Positions 1-6,778 of a stretch of DNA of 8,190 nt are shown in pieces. The notes beneath the pieces are model-generated. The model made no database searches. It worked only from the letters and a program-made list of their open reading frames with translations, and was not told the origin of the DNA. Each line of letters opens with the position of its first letter. Within the stretch, counting starts at the first letter, position 1. The stretch is from Streptosporangiaceae bacterium. GTDB taxonomy: Bacteria > Actinomycetota > Actinomycetes > Streptosporangiales > Streptosporangiaceae. Position numbers and translations under genes: made by a program. The stretch lies in assembly GCA_030045215.1 (NCBI GenBank), contig JASIBJ010000647.1:1-8190 (forward strand), read 5' to 3'.

Positions 1-101
1 CGGCGGGCACCAGACGCGTGCCGGCCACGGCGCCGGGCGGGTGGATGCGCGGTGCCAGCGCTGCGGGACGACTCGCCGGGACCCGCGGTGCTAGCGCGCA
101 T
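1..101 (-). CDS. Start of a further operon gene, cut by the window edge (possible class F sortase)
   Basis: An ATG on the minus strand (plus-strand CAT at 99-101) overlaps the end of the DUF4397 gene by 11 nt and opens a frame with no stop to the window edge, about 33 codons. The visible peptide is Ser/Ala/Arg-rich with a basic cluster (ARRRGRHASGAR), as expected of a short cytoplasmic tail ahead of a membrane segment, but no membrane segment or catalytic motif is inside the window. All three minus frames are open here after position 91, so the frame is not proven, and there is no clear Shine-Dalgarno sequence. The overlap would suggest translational coupling. The sortase idea is inferred only from my recollection that DUF4397 proteins with a Gly-rich C-terminal motif are often followed by a class F sortase gene. 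Confidence 0.33.
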   Translation of the reverse strand, partial: MRASTAGPGESSRSAGTAHPPARRRGRHASGAR

Positions 102-966
102 GCAGGGCAGGCCTGCGCCTGCGGCTCAGCAGTGCCGTCCCGAAGGCGACGCCAATGACGCCCGCCGTCGCAACCGCGGCCCACGGCCGCAGCGATACCC
201 CGGGCCGGGCGGCCGTACCGCCGAGTCCCGTCTGGGCACCGCCGATCGCAGCGACCTTGCTTCCGGCCGCCTCCAGCAGGTCGTCGATCACGAGTGTGCT
301 GGGGCCGTCGAGGACCACGAGCGTGTAAATGGACCCGGCGGCCAGGACGACGGAGGTCGTGGCCGTCTCCGAGCTTCCGGCGGCGCGCACTGTCCACGTG
401 CCGGGCGCAACGGCCCGGTAGCCAGTCACGCTGGCGAACTTGAGGTCGGCAGCAAGTGTGCTGTGCCCGGCCGTGACGGTTACCGAGTTCTGTTCTAGCG
501 AGGCCTGGATGATCCGGACCAGAGCCTTGCCCGGCGGGGTGGTCAGCCGGTCGGGTATGACCTGCAGCCGAATGCCAGACTCGGGTCCCATGCCCGCGAC
601 CGTGTAGGCGTGCCCCGCGGCCACGTCGACTGCCGTCGAGAGCACCGGCTTGGAACTCGCCGGAGCGCCGGCCAGCCGCATGGCAACCGTGTAATCACCG
701 GCGGCGAGCTGTTCGAAGGGCGAGACGGTCCCGTAGGCAACGTGATGCAGGACGAGCTGCGCAGATGGATTCCCGAATGAGTAAAGGTAGACATCGACCG
801 CCGGAGTGTTGGGCGAGAAGTGCGCGAGCTGCACCCAGCCAACCGGTGCTGAGGCCCACGCCGCGTTCTCCCCGATCGTGAACTGGCCCGCCGTGATCGC
901 CGCGGTGGCCGCGACGACCGCCCATCCCATCCGTCCTGCGCGTGCGATCCCCCTAGCACTGTTCAT
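91..966 (-). CDS. Secreted, C-terminally anchored DUF4397 domain protein
   Basis: This 291-residue exported protein has an N-terminal signal sequence (hydrophobic core about residues 13-30, likely cleavage after WASA at 37-40). A DUF4397-type beta-rich region follows (about 43-140), with the characteristic start VQLAHFSPNTPAVDVYL and later GDYTVAMRLAG. A second related or Ig-like stretch spans about 148-230 (ALVRIIQAS..., APGTWTVRAAG). Near the end come a Gly-rich motif QTGLGGTA (245-252), a membrane segment (about 262-280) and the basic tail SRRRR, the layout of a wall-sorting or membrane-retention signal without LPXTG. The start is fixed by an excellent Shine-Dalgarno sequence (TAGGAGGGG) 7 nt before the ATG. 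It lies 38 nt after the gene at 1005-1994, in the same operon. DUF4397 function is unknown; a structural or adhesive surface role is inference. Confidence 0.92.
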   Translation of the reverse strand: MNSARGIARAGRMGWAVVAATAAITAGQFTIGENAAWASAPVGWVQLAHFSPNTPAVDVYLYSFGNPSAQLVLHHVAYGTVSPFEQLAAGDYTVAMRLAGAPASSKPVLSTAVDVAAGHAYTVAGMGPESGIRLQVIPDRLTTPPGKALVRIIQASLEQNSVTVTAGHSTLAADLKFASVTGYRAVAPGTWTVRAAGSSETATTSVVLAAGSIYTLVVLDGPSTLVIDDLLEAAGSKVAAIGGAQTGLGGTAARPGVSLRPWAAVATAGVIGVAFGTALLSRRRRPALHAR

Positions 967-973
967 TTGCTCC

Positions 974-979
974 CCTCCT
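974..979 (-). promoter_or_regulatory. Strong Shine-Dalgarno site of the DUF4397 gene
   Basis: The minus strand reads AGGAGG, followed by 7 nt and the ATG at 966-964. It is the best ribosome binding site in the window. It decides the start of the DUF4397 gene, whose frame stays open by chance far upstream, to about 2001. Confidence 0.9.
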
Positions 980-1004
980 AGCGTTGGCCACGCATTCCGG
1001 CCAG

Positions 1005-1994
1005 TCAGTTCTGGTTGAGCAGGCCCAGTGGAGTCGGCGCCAGGAATTCGATCGTCAGGACTATCGCCGTGCCCGACTTGTGCACCGAGGTCTGCGCGAG
1101 AAGCGGAGCACGCTGGGCGTGCAAGAACGCCAGCATTTGACGCCGGTAGCTCTTGTTGGTCGCCGTTACGGTCATGGATCGCAGCGGCGTACCGGGCGCG
1201 GCACCGGGCCCGGCGTCGCCGAAGCCGCCGATGATGACCCGGTGCGTGTGCGCGAGCCCGGCCAGCGTGATGAGCAGACGCATATCTACCTGTCCGGCTT
1301 CGAGCTGCCTGCGCGCTGCGGCAGGCATCCGCACGTTCCTGTTGGCCAGCAGCTCGCGGCCGGCCGCCCGCCTCGCCTGGACGTCGGCCCTCAATGCGAC
1401 CAGGTATGCGGCTGCCCCGTCCGGTGCGACGACCCGCACCTGGACCTGGCTCTGGCCGGCCCCGAAGGCGGCAATCACGAGCGGAGCGTAGACGCTGGCC
1501 AGCCGGGTGCCGAGTTCGTTCCTCACTGCTGCGGTGGAAACGACGATCGCCGAGCCAAGCGGATCGGCGGCGCTCGGGCCGAGGGACGCCAAGTTCGCCG
1601 CGGGAAAGCCGTGCTGAGCCAGGGCGGCGCACATCAGCGGATCGCAGGAGACAATGACGCCCCGGCCTACCTGCGCTGCGACCCAGGCTGCCGCCTGCTG
1701 CCTGATCGCGGTCGCGGCCGCGAGCCGCTCGGTGTCGGCCGCCGATACCGTGGGCCGGCCAGCCCCGGCGGCCGCATCGTTGATAGCCGGGCGAGCGGCA
1801 AGCCAGATGGCCACAGCACTCACCGCGAGCAGCGCGACGACTAGTGTTCCGACAGCGATCTGACGGTACCTGCGCTGTCCCCTGGTTTCGGCTCGCGGCT
1901 CGGTGACATGGCGCTCCCACCACAGCCTGACAGTGGTGGCTATCACCCGCGACCATGGCGGTACGGGCGCTGGCGGTCGGTTGTAACCGGTCAC
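1005..1994 (-). CDS. Single-pass membrane protein of unknown function, large extracytoplasmic domain
   Basis: This 329-residue protein starts at GTG. It has a basic cytoplasmic N-terminus (about residues 1-45), one membrane segment (about 46-67, IAVGTLVVALLAVSAVAIWL) and an extracytoplasmic domain of about 260 residues. That domain contains SCDPLMC (C117 and C122, a possible disulfide), GFPAANL (129-135), DPLGSAIVVSTAAVR (144-158), the stretch SVYAPLVIAAFGAG (167-180) and VAPDGAAAY (189-197). No catalytic motif is obvious. I recall similar uncharacterised proteins in actinobacteria next to DUF4397 genes but can name no family or function. The Shine-Dalgarno is poor (GGGGGTGGG about 8 nt upstream), so a slightly different start is possible. 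It is the first gene of the envelope operon. The DPLGS-VV-T-AVR region vaguely suggests a ligand-binding fold, which is speculation. Confidence 0.88.
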   Translation of the reverse strand: MTGYNRPPAPVPPWSRVIATTVRLWWERHVTEPRAETRGQRRYRQIAVGTLVVALLAVSAVAIWLAARPAINDAAAGAGRPTVSAADTERLAAATAIRQQAAAWVAAQVGRGVIVSCDPLMCAALAQHGFPAANLASLGPSAADPLGSAIVVSTAAVRNELGTRLASVYAPLVIAAFGAGQSQVQVRVVAPDGAAAYLVALRADVQARRAAGRELLANRNVRMPAAARRQLEAGQVDMRLLITLAGLAHTHRVIIGGFGDAGPGAAPGTPLRSMTVTATNKSYRRQMLAFLHAQRAPLLAQTSVHKSGTAIVLTIEFLAPTPLGLLNQN

Positions 1995-2093
1995 GAGCCA
2001 CCCACCCCCAAGGCCACGAGGAAAGCGGGACGCCGCAGCCTCAACTCGGCCAGTTCACCACGGTAAACGCGCCTGCTTCAACGAAATTGCAAG

Positions 2094-2121
2094 ATTATGA
2101 TGAGACTTCAACTGACTTAAA
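2094..2121 (-). promoter_or_regulatory. Candidate promoter of the envelope operon
   Basis: On the minus strand, CATAAT (2099-2094) resembles a -10 box (TATAAT). TTTAAG (2121-2116), which matches the -35 consensus TTGACA at only 3 of 6 positions, lies 16 nt upstream. The -35 candidate lies within the GACTTAAAG tandem repeat. It would give a leader of roughly 85-90 nt before the GTG at 1994. The location in the AT-rich part of the only sizeable gap before the operon supports it. The poor -35 match means the sigma factor class, and the promoter itself, are uncertain. Confidence 0.32.
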
Positions 2122-2131
2122 GGACTTAAAG
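2114..2131. repeat. Tandem 9-mer GACTTAAAG, two perfect copies
   Basis: GACTTAAAG occurs at 2114-2122 and again at 2123-2131, followed by a further GAC. It is an AT-rich tandem repeat in a very GC-rich region, directly upstream of (on the minus strand) and overlapping the candidate promoter of the 1994-1005 gene. A related GACTTCAACT lies just beside it (from 2104). It could be a direct-repeat operator or chance low-complexity sequence. Confidence 0.6.
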
Positions 2132-2136
2132 GACAT

Positions 2137-2158
2137 GCCGGGAATTGCAAATTCCGGC
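2137..2158. terminator. Hairpin/palindrome after the MMPL gene: terminator or operator
   Basis: The arms GCCGG-AATT (2137-2141 and 2143-2146) and AATT-CCGGC (2150-2158) pair as a 9-bp stem with one bulged base (2142) and a 3-nt loop (2147-2149). It lies 43 nt beyond the MMPL stop codon, where a terminator is expected. The following minus-strand sequence (ATGTCCTTTAAG) has no real T-run, so it is not a classical terminator. Its near-perfect symmetry and its place about 15 nt upstream of the candidate -35 element equally suit a repressor or activator site for the next operon. Confidence 0.42.
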
Positions 2159-2201
2159 CGAGCAACGCAAAAGTGCAGGGTGAAGATTGCAGCTCGCCTG
2201 C

Positions 2202-4562
2202 CTAGGGCAACGTCGCGGCCTGCGGTGCGAGCCGGGAGTCGCTCTCAGACTCGTGCAGCTTCCACCCAGGTAGCCACGCCAGCCGCCGCGGCAGATACCA
2301 GCTGCGCTCGCCGAGCAGGGCCATGGCTGCGGGAACCAGGATGCCGCGGACGGCGGTCGCGTCAATCAGCACGGCGACAGCGAGCCCGACCCCGAGCGTC
2401 TTGACGTCCACGAAAGATAGCGTGGCGAAGATCGAGAACACCGCGACCATGATGACGGCGGCACTGGTCACCACCCCGGCGCTGGTGGCGATTCCGCTCG
2501 TAAGGGCTTCGGTGGTGGACATACCGCGCGTACATCGCTCGCGGATCCGGCTGAGGATGAACACGTGGTAGTCCATGCTCAGCCCGAACAAGAACACGAA
2601 CATGAACAGCGGCACCCACTGCGCGATCACGGTATTGCCGCTGACGCCGAAAAGTCCTTGCAGCCAGCCGTCCTGGAAGATGAGGGTGATCACGCCATAA
2701 GCCGCGCCGACCGACAGCAGGTTCAGGATCACCGACACCAGCGGAAGAGCAAGGGACCTGAACGCGATCATCAGGATCAGGAACGCGAGCCCGGCCACGA
2801 CCGCAAACACAATCGGCGTGCGGGCGCGCAGCGTCGTGTCCCAGTCGTAATCGGTCGCCGTGTTGCCGGTCACGGCAAAGCTCACCCCCGCCACCCGGCC
2901 GAGAGTTTGCGGCAGGACCTGGTCACGCAAGGTCAGCAGCGCGTTGTTCGAGACCGTGCCCGAGCCGCTGCCTGCAAGCGGAACCTCGAGGATCAGGCCG
3001 CGTCCTGACGCGACCGACGTCACCGTGATCGGACCGCGGATCGGCCCGGCGGACGACGCCTGGGCTTCCAGGGCGGCCACGGCCGAGCGGACTGCGCGTC
3101 CGTCGAGATCCTGGCCGGTCGCCACGACCTGGGCCGGCGCTGGCCGGCCGGGAAACGCCGCGGAGATCCTGGCCAGGGTCTGCGCTACAGGGACGTTGGC
3201 TGGCAGATCCACGAGCGGGTTACCGAGTCGCATGCCCAGTGCTGGCGCGGTCAGGAGCAGCAGGGCCAGCGCCGCGGCGCCGCCCCACGCCAGCGGATGG
3301 CGCACGACCCGGTGGATCAGCGCCGCCCACAGCCGCGACGGCCGCGCTTCGGTGCGCCGCCGGCCGAGCACCGGGATCCGGCCGCGGTCGGCCCAGTCAC
3401 CGAGCATGGACAGCAGGCCTGGCAGGACGGTGAGCGACCCGGCCACCGCCACGCCGACCACAATGATCGTGCCGAACGCCATGCCGGTGAACAGTTCTAT
3501 GCCGCTCAGGAACAAGCCTGCCAGGGAGATCATGACGGTGAGCCCGGAGATCACGATTGCCCGGCCGGAGGTCGCCGCCGCTATCTGCAGCGCCTGCGCG
3601 GCAGACCGGCCTGCGCCCCGTTCTTCGCGCTCGCGGCGGAGGTAGAAGAGTGAGTAGTCGACTCCTACGGCCATGCCGAGAATCAGCACAATCTCGGATG
3701 TGCCCGACCTGATCGGCAACCACAGGCTTGGAATCGCCAGCAGGGAGATCGTCGCCGCGACGGCGCTGGCAGCGAGAACCACGGGAATGCCCGCCGCGAT
3801 GAGTGCGCCGAATACAACGAGAAGCAAGATCAGCGTGATGGGGATGGCGCTGAACTCCGCGCGATGGAAGTCGGATTCGAGCAGCGAGTTGCCTGCCGCG
3901 CTCGTGCTAGCCGAGCCGGCCTCGGCCACGATCAGGTCCGGGTAGGCAGCCTGCACCGTGGCAACCGCAGCCTGATCCGCCGCCACGGTCGAATTGACGT
4001 CGGCATGAGGCCCGGCGACGTCGAAGGTCACAAGCGCGCTGTGACCGCTCGCTGAGATGAGGCTGGCGGCACCGCCGCGGCCGGAGTGAGGGGAGCGACC
4101 TGTGCTTCCGCCGAATGAGCCTGGGGACGCCAATGGGCCCCCGGCAAGGCTTGGCGCGCTGATGTTTGTGGCCGCGAGCGGGAGCCGGCGAAGCGCGGCG
4201 GCCACCGCCGCGACCGCCTCACGCATCTGCGGGTCATTGGCAAACGTCAGGCCGGCAGCTCCCGCGCCCCGCGGCTGGATGAGGACGCTCTCGGTCGCAG
4301 GTGAGACCACGTTCAACTGGTGCAGCATCCGTTCGCCCTGCCCGGCCTGGCCAGGGTCGTACTGCGGCAGGTTCTGCGTCCCCAGCAACTGCCCGGCCAG
4401 GAAGGCCGCGGCAACCAGGCCGAACCAGCCGAACACCGCGGTCTTGGCGTGCTGCGCACTCCAGCACGCGATCCGCTCCACGATGGGCCTGCCGGTACTG
4501 CCGGAACCAGCTTCCGGTCGTTGCGAAGCCGTGGCGAACCCTGCGTCGGGGCGGAGGGGCAT
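2202..4562 (-). CDS. MMPL family (RND superfamily) transporter
   Basis: A 786-residue proton-driven membrane exporter of the MmpL type; substrates of this family include lipids, glycolipids and drugs, and this one is not predictable. Two RND half-repeats are complete. The first has a membrane segment at about 41-61 and an extracytoplasmic loop at about 62-235. A five-segment block follows, with GVDYSLF (300-306) and then YLRREREERGAG. The second has a segment at about 426-443, a loop at about 445-580 and a final block with MDYHVF (663-668), DATAVRGILVPA (734-745) and LPRRLAWLPGW. The two Asp-Tyr pairs sit where the family's proton-relay residues lie. I chose the ATG at 4562 because GAGGATCTGAGGG lies just upstream. 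A TTG at 4634 (24 residues longer) and a GTG about 27 codons inside, ahead of VERIACWSAQHAKTAVFGW, are alternatives. Confidence 0.96.
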   Translation of the reverse strand: MPLRPDAGFATASQRPEAGSGSTGRPIVERIACWSAQHAKTAVFGWFGLVAAAFLAGQLLGTQNLPQYDPGQAGQGERMLHQLNVVSPATESVLIQPRGAGAAGLTFANDPQMREAVAAVAAALRRLPLAATNISAPSLAGGPLASPGSFGGSTGRSPHSGRGGAASLISASGHSALVTFDVAGPHADVNSTVAADQAAVATVQAAYPDLIVAEAGSASTSAAGNSLLESDFHRAEFSAIPITLILLLVVFGALIAAGIPVVLAASAVAATISLLAIPSLWLPIRSGTSEIVLILGMAVGVDYSLFYLRREREERGAGRSAAQALQIAAATSGRAIVISGLTVMISLAGLFLSGIELFTGMAFGTIIVVGVAVAGSLTVLPGLLSMLGDWADRGRIPVLGRRRTEARPSRLWAALIHRVVRHPLAWGGAAALALLLLTAPALGMRLGNPLVDLPANVPVAQTLARISAAFPGRPAPAQVVATGQDLDGRAVRSAVAALEAQASSAGPIRGPITVTSVASGRGLILEVPLAGSGSGTVSNNALLTLRDQVLPQTLGRVAGVSFAVTGNTATDYDWDTTLRARTPIVFAVVAGLAFLILMIAFRSLALPLVSVILNLLSVGAAYGVITLIFQDGWLQGLFGVSGNTVIAQWVPLFMFVFLFGLSMDYHVFILSRIRERCTRGMSTTEALTSGIATSAGVVTSAAVIMVAVFSIFATLSFVDVKTLGVGLAVAVLIDATAVRGILVPAAMALLGERSWYLPRRLAWLPGWKLHESESDSRLAPQAATLP

Positions 4563-4803
4563 CGGGCCCTCAGATCCTCGGGGGAGAATGGATCGTCGCC
4601 CGACCGGATCGGGCTTACCTGGCTCAGCGAACAAGACGGCCGCCCGGTTCCCGTGCGACCGGCGAGCGCGAAGTTATCCGGCTCGTTCACGGATCGTCTC
4701 ACGAAATATACGGGCGCGCTGCGGGCTCGTTGTGACCGGATTATCTACTCGCGCACGTGACACGCAGGCCGCATGGCCACGGCCCGCTCGCGCCACGTCG
4801 CGG
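4563..4803 (-). promoter_or_regulatory. Non-coding gap before the MMPL gene, candidate promoter region
   Basis: About 240 nt separate the response regulator stop from the chosen MMPL start. On the minus strand there are three AT-rich -10-like islands: AGATAAT (near 4745), TATATT (near 4705) and GGATAAC (near 4675). None has a convincing -35 at the right distance. Imperfect adjacent 11-mers TCGTTCACGGA and TCGTCTCACGA (4683-4704, plus strand) and a repeated GCTCGTT (4681 and 4725) could be binding sites. I see no gene here apart from the possible N-terminal extension of MMPL to 4634. An independent promoter for the transporter is likely but its exact position is not determined. Confidence 0.4.
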
Positions 4804-5529
4804 CTATGGCCGCCGGGTCCTCCCGTCGGCTTGTGTCGCGACGGGGCCTGCTGGCGGCGCGGATGTGAAGCCGTTCTCGTACGCCAGGATTGCGGCCTGC
4901 AGACGGTCTCGGACCCCGAGCTTGGTTAGCAGCCGCGAGACATGTGTCTTCGCCGTGGCGTCACCCACGGTCAGCGATGCGGCGATTTCCGCGTTGGACA
5001 TTCCGCGCGCCAGCAGGGCAAGGACGTCGCGCTCGCGGCTGGTGAGCGACGCGAGAGCCGCAGACCTGGCCGGGTCCGGCCGGATGCCGCTGCGGGTCTG
5101 GTCAGCGCTGATCATGGTGAAGCGGGCTATCACCCTGGCGGTGATAGCCGGGTCGAGCACGGCGTCGCCGGCCGCAAGCCGCCCAACCGCGGCGATCAGC
5201 TCCTCGGGTGCGGCGTTCTTCAGCAGAAACCCGGCCGCGCCGGCCTCGAGCGCGCCGAAGAGGTAGTCGTCGAGGTCGAAGGTGGTGAGCACCAGGACTC
5301 GTGTCAACGGGTGCTCCCGAGAGATCTGGGCAGTGGCACTGAGCCCGTCGCTACCCGGCATGCGCACGTCCATGATCACGACGTCAGGCCGCTTCGTGCC
5401 AACGAGCGCCACGGCGTCGTCCCCGGTCGCCGCTTCGCCCGCGACCACGAAGCCGGCGGCCTCGAGGATGGTGCGGAAGGCGGCTCGCATGAGTGCCTGG
5501 TCGTCGGCGATCACAACGCGGACGGGCAT
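4804..5529 (-). CDS. LuxR/NarL-type response regulator
   Basis: A 241-residue two-component regulator. The receiver domain (about 3-120) has the acidic pair D9-D10, the phosphoacceptor D54 (VVIMDVRMPGSDG), the switch residues LTTF (81-84) and K104 in FLLKNA. A linker follows, then a LuxR-type helix-turn-helix at about 160-220 (LTSRERDVLALLARGMSNAEIA, then TAKTHVSRLLTKLGVRDR). It should bind DNA as a phosphorylated dimer and control transcription. The ATG at 5529 is preferred over the in-frame codon at 5586 because the receiver begins at once and AGG lies 7 nt upstream. It starts 4 nt after the histidine kinase stop, and the Shine-Dalgarno overlaps that stop, so the two are coupled partners. 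Its targets are unknown; the next gene, MMPL, is the nearest candidate. Confidence 0.97.
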   Translation of the reverse strand: MPVRVVIADDQALMRAAFRTILEAAGFVVAGEAATGDDAVALVGTKRPDVVIMDVRMPGSDGLSATAQISREHPLTRVLVLTTFDLDDYLFGALEAGAAGFLLKNAAPEELIAAVGRLAAGDAVLDPAITARVIARFTMISADQTRSGIRPDPARSAALASLTSRERDVLALLARGMSNAEIAASLTVGDATAKTHVSRLLTKLGVRDRLQAAILAYENGFTSAPPAGPVATQADGRTRRP

Positions 5530-5533
5530 CTGG

Positions 5534-6778
5534 TTACCTGCTGCCGGCGTCGCCGAGCGTGGCGCGGACAGTGAACCCGCCGTCATCGGACAGTCCGGCC
5601 GTCAAGGTGCCGCCGAACAGCGCGACGCGTTCGCGCATTCCGACGAGGCCGCGTCCCGATCCTGAGGTGCCGCCAAGCGCCGGGCCCGGGTCGTGCACTG
5701 TGATACGGACGACATGGCCGTCGCCCGGATCGCCGGTTTCGCTGATAGCCAGCTCCGCGGAGGCGGTGGTGGCGGCGGAATGTGTAGTGATGTTGGTGAG
5801 AGCCTGCTCGATGAGCCGGTAGCAGCAGAATTCGAGAAGCGGGCTGAGGGCAGCCGTGTCACCGCTGGCCCGCAGGTCGACGGCGAGGCCGACCTGGCGG
5901 AAGCTGCCGACCAGCTGGTCAAGCCGGCCAAGGCCGGGCGGCGGCTCCAGTTTGCCCTGGCCCGGCGCGTGCGGCACGCCGGGCTGACGCACGTCGAGGA
6001 CGTCAAGCAGGCGGCGCATCTCGCCGACCGCCGACCGGCTCGACTCCTCGATGGCCAGCAGCGCCTGGCGGGTGGAGTGCGGGGCGTGATCGAGGGCGGT
6101 GCGCGCCGCGCCGGCCTGTACGCCAATCAGGCTGACGTGGTGGGCGACCACGTCGTGGAGTTCGCGGGCGATATGACGGCGCTCGTCCAGGACGGCCTGC
6201 CGGGCGCGCTCATCGCGGTCTCGCTGGGCCTCGGCGAGCTGGCGTTCGACCTGCCCGAGGTACAGGCGCCGCGACCTGGCTGCCCGGCCCGCCATCCAGG
6301 GGAGCGCAATGACCACAATTGCGGCCAGCGCGGCCGTCAGCAAGGATCCGTGTCGGGAGAGCGCGCCGAACACCAAGACGAGGGCGACGGAGGGTGCAGC
6401 TACCGCTCCGGCGCGCCGGTCCGACCAGGATCCGACCGCATAGGCGGCTATCGCCAGCGGCACGCCCGTGTGCTGGGTCCAAAGGCCGGGCGGAGCTACT
6501 CCACCGGCGATGACGATGACGCAGATGACCAGGGCAAGGACCAGGATCGGTCGACTACGGCGCGCCCAGAACAGGCCGGCGCCGCAGCCGGACAGCAGAA
6601 CGGCTGCGGGACTGAGCGGGGGGACATGCAGATGGGCGCCGGCCGTGACGGCCGCCTGGGTGCCTACATCAGCGGCGAACAGAGTACCGACCAGCGCCGC
6701 GTCGAGGACGGTGGCGCTAGCGAGACGCTGGTGCCAGCCGCTGCTAACGGCCATCCCGGTAGCATAGGGCGATTTCAA
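5534..6778 (-). CDS. Membrane sensor histidine kinase (HisKA_3 / DesK-NarX-like)
   Basis: A 414-residue kinase with a membrane sensor region of about four to five hydrophobic segments within residues 25-165 and no large extracellular domain. A charged, coiled-coil-like linker (about 170-200) leads to the HisKA_3 dimerisation domain with catalytic H208 (DERRHIARELHDVVAHH). The ATPase domain has an N-box around N329 (EQALTNITTHS), D363 in VHDPGP and the glycine lid SGSGRGLVGMRERV (372-385). It should autophosphorylate and pass phosphate to D54 of the following regulator. The start chosen is TTG at 6778, which overlaps the desaturase stop as TTGA, a classic coupling arrangement. The ATG at 6754 (residue 9) is possible; neither has a clear Shine-Dalgarno. 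The compact membrane-embedded sensor suggests sensing of membrane state or a membrane-soluble ligand, which is inference. Confidence 0.96.
   Translation of the reverse strand: MKSPYATGMAVSSGWHQRLASATVLDAALVGTLFAADVGTQAAVTAGAHLHVPPLSPAAVLLSGCGAGLFWARRSRPILVLALVICVIVIAGGVAPPGLWTQHTGVPLAIAAYAVGSWSDRRAGAVAAPSVALVLVFGALSRHGSLLTAALAAIVVIALPWMAGRAARSRRLYLGQVERQLAEAQRDRDERARQAVLDERRHIARELHDVVAHHVSLIGVQAGAARTALDHAPHSTRQALLAIEESSRSAVGEMRRLLDVLDVRQPGVPHAPGQGKLEPPPGLGRLDQLVGSFRQVGLAVDLRASGDTAALSPLLEFCCYRLIEQALTNITTHSAATTASAELAISETGDPGDGHVVRITVHDPGPALGGTSGSGRGLVGMRERVALFGGTLTAGLSDDGGFTVRATLGDAGSR

Noticed and set aside
984..1844. Plus-strand open frame of 286 codons
   Set aside because: Antisense to the 1005-1994 gene. 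Its composition is Arg/Gly-rich and low complexity, with no recognisable domain, as expected for a GC-rich shadow frame.
967..2001. Long minus-strand open frame continuous with the DUF4397 gene (total 636 codons to 2001)
   Set aside because: The upstream part is Arg/Ala/Gly-rich with no domain-like pattern. It overlaps the well-formed 1994-1005 gene, and the strong Shine-Dalgarno at 974-979 marks the true start at 966.
4770..4803. Possible terminator hairpin after the response regulator (GGCC repeats)
   Set aside because: The GGCC-AC-GGCC arrangement leaves only a 2-nt loop and no T-run, and such GGCC repeats are expected by chance at this GC content.
4102..4929. Plus-strand open frames across the MMPL start and the following gap
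   Set aside because: They are Arg/Pro/Ala-rich, antisense to the MMPL N-terminus, lack ribosome binding sites and show no family pattern, so they do not justify a divergent gene.
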